Part shown: positions 48,472 to 55,324 of the stretch, piece after piece
Position numbering within the stretch: position 1 is the first letter of the stretch
Layout of the letters: every line of letters starts with the position of its first letter
Assembly (NCBI GenBank): GCA_951812805.1
Contig: CATOSZ010000003.1
Location: 2,062,557 to 2,126,556, forward strand
Reading direction: 5' to 3'
DNA from: an uncultured Alphaproteobacteria bacterium
GTDB lineage: Bacteria; Pseudomonadota; Alphaproteobacteria; GCA-2731375
Length of the DNA: 64,000 nucleotides
Translations under genes and position numbers: made by a program
The notes under the pieces: model-generated
Database searches by the model: none
What the model was told of the DNA's origin: nothing
What the model saw: only the letters and a program-made list of their open reading frames with translations

Positions 48472-48933
48472 TCAATCGAGGTAGCGGACGAAACGAACAG
48501 AGTCGTTCAGGATGAAGCCCCGGCCCGCGGCATCCGTGCACCAGGTGCCGGCCATAAGTGCGGTTCGGCCCGACGCCGTCCGCTGTGTCCCCGTCGTCGG
48601 CTTGCAGTTGCCGAGGCCGGCGGGTGGTGCCGCCGGCACCGGCCCGACGCGGGCCGGCCGCCGCGAAGCGTAATCGCGGGGATAGGGCCGCGTGAGCAGG
48701 TGGCCGATCACCAGCCCGCCCAGAATGGCGCCGGCGACGATCGCACCGCTGCTGAAGCCGCGCCGCTTGCCACGGCGACCGTGGCGGCGATGACCATGGC
48801 GGCGATGCTTGCCGAAGCTGCCCTTGAAGACCACGCCGCCATGCACCCCGTGGCCGCGATGGCCGGCCTCGGTGGGCGGCGTCATGGCGAGCATCAGCGA
48901 AAGCGCGGCGACGGCGGCGAGTAGGATACGCAT
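48472..48933 (-). CDS. Small exported His/Arg-rich protein
   Basis: A 153-residue protein with a clear Sec signal peptide (MRILLAAVAALSLMLAMTPPTEAG). A strongly basic His/Arg/Gly stretch (KHRRHGHRRHGRRGKRR, about residues 42-58) comes next, then a glycine-zipper-like hydrophobic segment (SSGAIVAGAILGGLVIGHLL, about 61-80). The C-terminal domain has two cysteines (NCKPT, GTWCTD) that could form a disulfide. ATG 48933 has GAGGAG upstream. It is probably periplasmic or outer-membrane associated; the His-rich part may bind metal (inference). Family not recognised. Confidence 0.78.
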   Translation of the reverse strand: MRILLAAVAALSLMLAMTPPTEAGHRGHGVHGGVVFKGSFGKHRRHGHRRHGRRGKRRGFSSGAIVAGAILGGLVIGHLLTRPYPRDYASRRPARVGPVPAAPPAGLGNCKPTTGTQRTASGRTALMAGTWCTDAAGRGFILNDSVRFVRYLD

Positions 48934-49049
48934 GGCGAGCTCCTCGAAAGGGGAATCTCAGCCTCCACGTTTCCACCATAGCCTGGACCACGGGCCGTCG
49001 CCAGCGCCGAAGCGCCGTGAGTTGTAAACAGAGTGTCGCGAACCCCGGT

Positions 49050-51077
49050 TTATGTTGCCGCCACGCCGGGCTCCCGCCCGCCACCCCGGTTGATCATCCA
49101 GGTCAGGAAGACCGCGGGTATGCCGATGATGACGGCAGCGGTATTCAGCTGGAGGTGCGTAAAGCCGATGATCTCGCCGCCCGGCAGGGCCAGCGTCATA
49201 CCCGAGATGAAAAGTGCCACGCGCAGCAGCCAGTGCAGCGGGTTGGTACCGCCGCCGAGCGTTCCGGCGCCGATCAGATAGCCCTGCAGCCCGGCCGAAA
49301 CCAGGACGATGCCGACCAGGGCCGAGAAGAAGACGATGAGAACTTCCAGCGGCTCGCCGATGCCGATCAGGGCCGGGTTGAGGACGAAGAAGAACGGCAC
49401 GAAATAGATGATGGTGCCGAGCCGCATGGCCTCCAAGCCGGTCTTCAGGGGGTTCGATTGCGCGATGCCCGAGGCCGCATAGGCACCGATCGCCACCGGC
49501 GGCGTGATGAAGCTGATCATTGCCCAATAGAGGATGAACATGTGGATCGCCAGGTCGTTCAGGCCCGATTTCGCCAGGCCCGGCGCCAGCGTGATGGCGA
49601 GGAACAAATAGGCCGCCGTGATCGTCATGCCGATGCCGAGGATGAAGCAGGTCACCGCCCCCATGATCAACAGCAGCAGCGTGCTGTCGCCGGCGAAGTC
49701 CACCAGCTCATAGGCGATGGTGCCGACCTTGCCGGTGAGCGAGAGGGAGCCGATGATCAGGCCGATACCGGCCAGGATCGCCGCCAGCTCGGTAAACAGC
49801 TTGCCGACGCCCACCATGAATTCGAACAGCCGGCGAATGCCCCAGCGATGCCGCTTGGCGAACTGATTGATCACCAGCAGCAAGGCCGTCGCGTAGTAGG
49901 GTGCCTGCGCCTCCTGCTGCATGTAGAGCAGCATGATGATGAGCAGCAGGAACACCGCGATGAAATACCAGCCCTCGCGCAGCACCTGGCGCAGCGTCGG
50001 AAGTTCCTCCCGGGGCAGGCCCGCGAGACGGAAACGGGCCGAATAGGCGTCGATCTGCATGAACAGGGCGAAGAAGTAGAGCAGCGAGGGGATGACCGCA
50101 GCGATGGCGATGTCGGAATAGGGGATCTCGAGGAAGACGGCCATGACGAAGGCGGTCGCGCCCATGATCGGCGGCATCAGCACGCCGCCGGTCGAAGCGC
50201 AGGCCTCGACCCCGCCGGCATAGGCCGGACGGAAGCCGACCCGCTTCATGGCCGGAATCGACATGACGCCGGTGGTCAGCACGTTGGTGATGACGCTTCC
50301 CGACATCGAGCCCATGAGCCCGGAGGAAAAGATCGCCACCTTCGCCGGCCCGCCCCGGCGCTTGCCCAGCAGGGCGAAGGCGAGGTTGAGGAAGAACGAG
50401 CCGCCGCCGGTGAATTGCAGCGCGACACCGAAAATCAGGAAGCCGACGACGAGGTTGGCGAACGCGTTCATCGGAATACCGATCAGGCTCTCGGTGCCGA
50501 AGACGTGGTAGGTCGCCGTGTCGGCCCAGTCGTTCGCTTCGCCCTCGAGGAAGCCCGGTGCATAGGGCGCCAAAATCGGGTAGAGCGAAAACAGCAGGCA
50601 GATGATGAAGATCACCAGCCCGCCGGCGCGCCGCGTCGCCTCCAGGCAGATCGCCCACAGGACATAGGTCATGTAGACCGCGTGATCGGGGGCGTCGTAC
50701 TCCCAGCCGGAATCGATGATGCTCTCGCCCGCATAGGTGAAATAGACGGCGATGACGAAGGTCGCCGCCGACAGCAGGACGTCGTACCAGGGCACCTTAT
50801 TCATCGGCCCGACGCCCGGCCAGACCGGATAGAGGAAGAACACCAGCGGCAGCAGCGCCGCGATCATGGCGTAGAAATACTGTGTGTCGAGCGGCACGAT
50901 GCCGGTGAAGATGCCGAGATTGAAAATGACGTAAATCGACATCGCGACGGAGCTCATCGCCGAGAGCAGCGTCAACGTCATCCAGAACGACGAGAGGCTT
51001 CTATGCCGGTCCGTGGCCTGCGCGGCTTGGGCCTGCGCCTCTTCGACGGTGATATTATCGCTCGGCGGATTGGACAC
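49050..51077 (-). CDS. TRAP transporter fused permease (DctQM type), TAXI system, copy 1
   Basis: A 675-residue inner-membrane protein in which the small (4-TM) and large (12-TM) TRAP subunits are fused, as in TAXI-type TRAP transporters. Conserved segments include GGSFFLNLAFALLGKRRGGPAKVAIFSSGLMGSMSGSV-like sequence, TGGVLMPPIMGATAFVMA and GIGMTITAAYLFLAI. It would couple substrate import to a cation gradient using the binding protein encoded just upstream at 51169-52329. A stem-loop lies in the 91-bp gap between the two genes. It is closely similar along its length to the permease at 52449-54422, indicating duplication. Confidence 0.93.
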   Translation of the reverse strand: MSNPPSDNITVEEAQAQAAQATDRHRSLSSFWMTLTLLSAMSSVAMSIYVIFNLGIFTGIVPLDTQYFYAMIAALLPLVFFLYPVWPGVGPMNKVPWYDVLLSAATFVIAVYFTYAGESIIDSGWEYDAPDHAVYMTYVLWAICLEATRRAGGLVIFIICLLFSLYPILAPYAPGFLEGEANDWADTATYHVFGTESLIGIPMNAFANLVVGFLIFGVALQFTGGGSFFLNLAFALLGKRRGGPAKVAIFSSGLMGSMSGSVITNVLTTGVMSIPAMKRVGFRPAYAGGVEACASTGGVLMPPIMGATAFVMAVFLEIPYSDIAIAAVIPSLLYFFALFMQIDAYSARFRLAGLPREELPTLRQVLREGWYFIAVFLLLIIMLLYMQQEAQAPYYATALLLVINQFAKRHRWGIRRLFEFMVGVGKLFTELAAILAGIGLIIGSLSLTGKVGTIAYELVDFAGDSTLLLLIMGAVTCFILGIGMTITAAYLFLAITLAPGLAKSGLNDLAIHMFILYWAMISFITPPVAIGAYAASGIAQSNPLKTGLEAMRLGTIIYFVPFFFVLNPALIGIGEPLEVLIVFFSALVGIVLVSAGLQGYLIGAGTLGGGTNPLHWLLRVALFISGMTLALPGGEIIGFTHLQLNTAAVIIGIPAVFLTWMINRGGGREPGVAAT

Positions 51078-51117
51078 GGCGGCATGCCTCCGGAATGAGA
51101 TTCAGGAGAAGGCAAAG

Positions 51118-51147
51118 CGGGGTGGCCGGCGGATGCCGACCACCCCG
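51118..51147 (-). terminator. Stem-loop between the binding-protein and permease genes
   Basis: CGGGGTGG (51118-51125) pairs with CCACCCCG (51140-51147), and CGGC/GCCG extends the stem inside a single mismatch. It lies between the stop of the binding-protein gene and the start of the permease gene. Only a TTT follows on the transcript side, so it may partly terminate or protect the upstream mRNA. Either would favour excess binding protein, a common arrangement for transporters. Confidence 0.5.
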
Positions 51148-51168
51148 TTTAAGGCAATGAAGGTTGGC

Positions 51169-52329
51169 TCAACGGAAGGGAACGTCCATTCCCGCGGCGT
51201 CGAGCGCCTCGGCGCGGATCTTCTTCCAGGCCGCCAGATGCGCATCGCCGTCCAGCTTCATGGCCATGGCCTTCTCCCAGGCCGCCGCCAGCACGTCCTG
51301 GCGCTTCAGCAGCGCCTGGTTGTTGGCCTCATGCTCCGCCGTCCAGGCGCCGATCTCCTTGTAGTATTTGATCGAACCCGGATGGTACGGCATGACCCAC
51401 TTCAGGACCTGGCGATCGATGCCGTAGCCGTCGGCGTTCTTCAGCGCCGCGGTGATGTCGGAATGATTGGAGACCACCGCCTTGGTCAGCGCATAGGCGA
51501 AGTCCACCGAGCGGTCCCCGTAGGTGACATAGATCGGATAGGGATAGCCCATCCCCTCGTAAGGGGTCTTGCCCGACATGTTGCTCGGCAGGTCGATGCC
51601 GACGGAAACCATGCGCTTGTTCCAAATCGGCATTTCCTTGCGCGCCCGGGCCCAGGCGGCGTCGTCGCCATGATCGAACACCGGGTGGATCTGCCCGCGC
51701 GGCGAGGCGGCGAGGCGCTGCACGTGCGGTGATACAGTGGAGACGATGACCGCGTCGGCCTGGCCGTTGATGACGCCGTCGACCGACTGGCGCCAGCCCG
51801 GGAAGTCGACCCGCTTGACGTCGTCCCAGGTCAGGCCGCCGAAAGCCAGCACCGCCGCCATGTTGGCGTTCAGCGCCGGTGCGCCGCGCACGAAGGCCAT
51901 GCGCTTGCCCTTGAGATCCGAGATCTTCTTGACACCGGTGTCTTTCGCCAGTGCCAGCGTGGTGCCGTTGCGGCCCTTCGAGTTGTTGAACAGGTTGAAG
52001 ACCCGCTGTGGGCCCCATTTCTTCTTGGCGAAGTCGAAGACGCCTTCCTGCAGCAGGATCGCGGCGGCGCCGCAGGCGCAGAGATCGGCCTTGCCCTTGC
52101 GCACCGGGATCATCCGCGAGACGTCGTTCTTGCCCGGAATCAGGCGCACTTCGGTGCCGTACTTCTTCTTCAGCACATTTCCGATGGCGACGCCGTTGGC
52201 ATAGCCGGAGGACGTGGTGCCATAGGCGGTCCACGAGACGTTCTTCGGCAGGTCGGCCGCCGACGCGGCGCCCGCGAGCATGGACGCGGCAACGCCGAGC
52301 CCGATCGATGTTGCAATTAGCCTTTTCAT
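51169..52329 (-). CDS. TAXI-family TRAP transporter substrate-binding protein
   Basis: A 386-residue periplasmic binding protein with a Sec signal peptide (MKRLIATSIGLGVAASMLAG, cleavage about ASA-AD at residue 24). The mature part shows TAXI-family features: YGTTSSGYANGVAIGNVLKKK near the N-terminus, ISDLKGKRMAFVRGAPALN, and a C-terminal region ending DAAGMDVPFR. ATG 52329 has GGGGAG 6 nt upstream; the frame stays open much further but only because it is antisense-rich. It sits between two fused TRAP permeases on the same strand, so it may serve both. TAXI ligands are diverse (glutamate, other organic acids); the ligand here is unknown. Confidence 0.93.
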   Translation of the reverse strand: MKRLIATSIGLGVAASMLAGAASAADLPKNVSWTAYGTTSSGYANGVAIGNVLKKKYGTEVRLIPGKNDVSRMIPVRKGKADLCACGAAAILLQEGVFDFAKKKWGPQRVFNLFNNSKGRNGTTLALAKDTGVKKISDLKGKRMAFVRGAPALNANMAAVLAFGGLTWDDVKRVDFPGWRQSVDGVINGQADAVIVSTVSPHVQRLAASPRGQIHPVFDHGDDAAWARARKEMPIWNKRMVSVGIDLPSNMSGKTPYEGMGYPYPIYVTYGDRSVDFAYALTKAVVSNHSDITAALKNADGYGIDRQVLKWVMPYHPGSIKYYKEIGAWTAEHEANNQALLKRQDVLAAAWEKAMAMKLDGDAHLAAWKKIRAEALDAAGMDVPFR

Positions 52330-52429
52330 AGCACTCCCCTGTTCGTGCATCGCGGCGATTTCACCGCTTCTGTCTCGTTTCTTGTTCTTCCGCGGCGATC
52401 TTGGACCAGACCATAGGCGGTGGCAATCA

Positions 52430-52452
52430 TTGATCGCATCACTTGCGATCAA
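52430..52452. promoter_or_regulatory. Inverted repeat before the TRAP binding-protein gene
   Basis: TTGATCGC (52430-52437) and GCGATCAA (52445-52452) are perfect 8-bp arms with a 7-nt spacer. They overlap the stop codon of the upstream permease gene and lie about 100 bp before the binding-protein start. The TTGAT...ATCAA shape is like operators of GntR- or LacI-type regulators (inference). No regulator gene is adjacent. Confidence 0.4.
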
Positions 52453-54422
52453 CGACTCGCGCGCCGTGCCAGGTGACAGAGTTGGAGCCCGGCGAGAAAG
52501 AGGGCGAGCGCGATCGCCGGTGGCAGCCATCCCTTCATCCCCAAGGTGCCCGGCGGCGCCATCAAGGTGAGACCGGCGGCGACCAGGGTCACCCGGCCGG
52601 GGAGCGCGCGGAGGCCTTCGCCGAGGACGCCGAAGAACACGAGATAGCCCTGCAGGCCACCGGCGACGACGAGCACGCCGCCCGCCGCCATGATGGTGAC
52701 CAGCATGATCTCTTCGATCCTGCCCATGGCCAGCAGGGCGGGATTGAAGACGAAGAAGAAGGGGATGAAGTAGATCACGGTGCCGAGGCGCATGGCCTCG
52801 AGCGCGGTGCGCATCGGTGGCGCCTGCGCGAGGCCGGCCGCGGCGAAGGCGCCGATGGCCACCGGCGGCGTGATGTAGGACAGCATGCCCCAATAGAGGA
52901 TGAACATGTGGGCCGCCATCGGTTCGATGCCGACGGCGATCAGGGTCGGCGCCAGGGTGATCGCCAGGAACAGGTAGGCCGCGGCAACGGTCATGCCGAT
53001 GCCGAGCACGAAGCTCGTCACGGCGCCCAGCACCAGCAGAATGAGAACGTCGTCGCCGGCCACCGAAAGCATGTCGTAGGTGAAGTTGCCGACCATGCCG
53101 GTCATCATCAGCGCGCCGATGATCAGCCCCACCGGCGCCAGCAATCCGGCGAGCGTTACCAGCTGTTCGGCCGTGCCGAGGATGAAACGCCGGGCTTCGG
53201 GCCAGCGGACGCCCGTCCGCCGTGTGAGCGCATGGCTCGCCAGCAGCACGAGGGTCGCCCAATAGGGCGCGGCCTGCTGCCAGCCGGCGACCAGCAGCAG
53301 CGTCACCAGGACGATAAGTGAGAGCGGATAGTGCCAGCCTGCGCGTAGCGTCGGGCGGAAGTCGGGCACCAGCTCGGGCGCCAGGCCCGGCAGTTTGTGG
53401 CGCGCCGTGTAGCTGTCGATCTGCACGAAGAGGCCGAAGAAGAACAGCAGGGAGGGGATCGCAGCGGCCAGCGCGATCTCGCCGTAGGGCACGCCCATGA
53501 CCGAGGCCATGACGAAGGCTGCGGCGCCCATGACGGGGGGCATCAGGACGCCGCCCGTCGAGGCCGCCGCCTCCACCCCGCCCGCATAGGTGCCGCGAAT
53601 ACCGGTTCGTCGCATCACCGGCACGGTGACCGCGCCGGTGGTCAGCACATTGGAGACGACCGAACCGCTCATCGAGCCCATGAGGCCGCTCGCCACGACG
53701 GCGACCTTCGCCGGGCCGCCACGGACCTTGCCGAGCAGCGCATAGGCAAGATCGAGGAAGAACTGCCCGCCGCCGGAATACTGCAAGGCGGCGCCGAAGA
53801 TCAGATAGCCGAACGCCAGCTCGGCATAGGCCTGCAGGGTGGGTCCGAGGAAGCTCTCGACACTGTAGATGTGAAAGCTGACGGCGCCGGCGAAATCATA
53901 GGTCTGTCCGTCGATCAGGGCCGGCATGTCGTCCGCCACCAGGGGATAGAGCGAGGTCACCCCGGCGATCAGCAGGATGGGAATGCCGCCCGCCCGCCGG
54001 CCGATTTCCAGCAGCAGCAGCCAGCCGAGGATGGCCGCGCCGAGCGCAGTGGCGGGCGGATCGAACTCCCAACCCTCGACGTGGATGGGGTGGGCATTCC
54101 AGAGATAATAGAACATGCAGGCGAAGCAGAGCCCGAAGAGCAACCGATCGTACCAGGGCACGCGGTCGCGCGGCGCCCGTTTGTTCGCCGGCAGGAACAG
54201 GAAGATCGGCGGCAGCATCAGCATCGACAGCAGATAGAAAAAGTGCGTCGCCTCCAGCAGCCCGCCCAGCTTGACATAGGGGTGGAACAGCCGCACGACG
54301 GAAAGAGAAATCGCCGCGACGGTGATGACGACGACGACGGCCGTGGCGAGCCCCGGCGTGATGCGGCCATGCGTGGCCCGGTCCGTTTCCTGTTCGTCCC
54401 GGGCCATTGTGTCCGACACCAT
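52449..54422 (-). CDS. TRAP transporter fused permease (DctQM type), TAXI system, copy 2
   Basis: A 657-residue fused TRAP permease, paralogous over its whole length to the one at 49050-51077. Shared segments include LGKVRGGPAKVAVVASGLMG, STGGVLMPPVMGAAAFVMAS and YWGMLSYITPPVAIGAFAAA. It has about 16 or more membrane helices, with an N-terminal small-subunit portion and a C-terminal extension of three hydrophobic segments. It lies 119 bp upstream of the single binding-protein gene, giving the order permease - binding protein - permease. The C-terminal basic tail (LCHLARRASR) differs from copy 1. It may share the binding protein or be a second system that lost its own. Confidence 0.92.
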   Translation of the reverse strand: MVSDTMARDEQETDRATHGRITPGLATAVVVVITVAAISLSVVRLFHPYVKLGGLLEATHFFYLLSMLMLPPIFLFLPANKRAPRDRVPWYDRLLFGLCFACMFYYLWNAHPIHVEGWEFDPPATALGAAILGWLLLLEIGRRAGGIPILLIAGVTSLYPLVADDMPALIDGQTYDFAGAVSFHIYSVESFLGPTLQAYAELAFGYLIFGAALQYSGGGQFFLDLAYALLGKVRGGPAKVAVVASGLMGSMSGSVVSNVLTTGAVTVPVMRRTGIRGTYAGGVEAAASTGGVLMPPVMGAAAFVMASVMGVPYGEIALAAAIPSLLFFFGLFVQIDSYTARHKLPGLAPELVPDFRPTLRAGWHYPLSLIVLVTLLLVAGWQQAAPYWATLVLLASHALTRRTGVRWPEARRFILGTAEQLVTLAGLLAPVGLIIGALMMTGMVGNFTYDMLSVAGDDVLILLVLGAVTSFVLGIGMTVAAAYLFLAITLAPTLIAVGIEPMAAHMFILYWGMLSYITPPVAIGAFAAAGLAQAPPMRTALEAMRLGTVIYFIPFFFVFNPALLAMGRIEEIMLVTIMAAGGVLVVAGGLQGYLVFFGVLGEGLRALPGRVTLVAAGLTLMAPPGTLGMKGWLPPAIALALFLAGLQLCHLARRASR

Positions 54423-54437
54423 TTTTGCGATCGGGCG

Positions 54438-54468
54438 ACTATACGTTAGCCGGCGGAGAGGTCGTCAA
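54438..54468 (-). promoter_or_regulatory. Candidate promoter for the TRAP cluster
   Basis: On the minus strand TTGACG (54463-54468) is followed after 19 bp by TATAGT (54438-54443), close to sigma-70-type hexamers but with a long spacer. It would start transcription only about 9 nt before the permease ATG at 54422, so the message would be nearly leaderless or the true start codon lies a little downstream (ATG at 54407). Confidence 0.35.
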
Positions 54469-54484
54469 GCCGAGGTGCCGGGCC

Positions 54485-55324
54485 TCAGATATGGAACTGC
54501 GGATCGTCCGCGATCGTCAGACGGTGGAGCAGGCGGGCGTGGCCCTCGTAGCCGCCGGTCGCCTTGTGCAGCACCGCGCGGTTGTCCCAGAGCACCAGCA
54601 TGTCGGCCGCCCAGCGGTGGCGATAGACGAATTCGGGCCGGGCCAGCCAGTCGTTCAATTCGCCCAGCACGCCCGCCGCGTCGCCACCCTCCAGGTCGAA
54701 GACGTAGGAGCCGGCGAAGATCCCGCGCCGGCCGCTTTCCGGGTGGGCGCGAACGATGTCGTGTGCGCCCACCGCCTTGGCCTCGTCGGAGGTGACGATG
54801 TCCATGGCACCGTCGTATTTGTCGGCGGCATACTTGCCGTCGTTGGCATAGGCACGGGCCGCCGAATGCAAGCCACGGCGCCCCTCGAGGCGTCGGCGCA
54901 GCGCGTCGGGCATCGCCTCCCAGGCCTTGATCTGGTTACAGAACAGCGTGTCGCCGCCGTGGGGCGGAATGGTTAGGCCGAGCAGGCAGGTGCCCGCCGG
55001 CGGGCGGGCCATGAAGCTCCAGTCGGAATGCCAGGAATCGGCGAACAGGCGACCCGTCTCGGCCGCGTCGCGACGGACCGCGGCGATCCGGGAATGACCG
55101 GGAATGGGGGCGAAGTAGGGATCGTCGCCGATCGGGCCGAAATATGCCGCGAACCGTTCGAGGCCGTCGTTGTCGAGACGCTGCCCCGGAAAGATCAGGA
55201 CATGATGGTCGAGCCAGGCGCGGCGCAGCGCCGCGACGCCTTCGGCGTCGAGCGGGCGCGCGAGGTCGAGGCCGGTGACGACGGCGCCGCAGGCTTCGCC
55301 CGTGGTTTCAATGCGGTGCGTCAC
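54485..55324 (-). CDS. Second TauD/TfdA-family dioxygenase
   Basis: A 279-residue protein, the normal TauD length. Iron ligands appear as SWHSDW (H99, D101), with the distal His and Arg expected in the C-terminal stretch GHARLLHRLTI (residues 261-271). It would hydroxylate a substrate using 2-oxoglutarate and oxygen in the cytosol. The frame continues far upstream through the neighbouring gene. GTG 55324 is chosen because it overlaps the stop codon of the molybdopterin oxidoreductase as GTGA (55321-55324) and starts the family-like sequence. Translation is thus coupled to that gene. It is only distantly similar to the dioxygenase at 5000-6073, which is longer. Confidence 0.9.
   Translation of the reverse strand: MTHRIETTGEACGAVVTGLDLARPLDAEGVAALRRAWLDHHVLIFPGQRLDNDGLERFAAYFGPIGDDPYFAPIPGHSRIAAVRRDAAETGRLFADSWHSDWSFMARPPAGTCLLGLTIPPHGGDTLFCNQIKAWEAMPDALRRRLEGRRGLHSAARAYANDGKYAADKYDGAMDIVTSDEAKAVGAHDIVRAHPESGRRGIFAGSYVFDLEGGDAAGVLGELNDWLARPEFVYRHRWAADMLVLWDNRAVLHKATGGYEGHARLLHRLTIADDPQFHI

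Noticed and set aside
51169..53262. A 697-residue version of the TRAP binding protein
   Set aside because: The extra N-terminal half is antisense-like sequence within the permease gene. A signal peptide with a good ribosome site at 52329 marks the real start.
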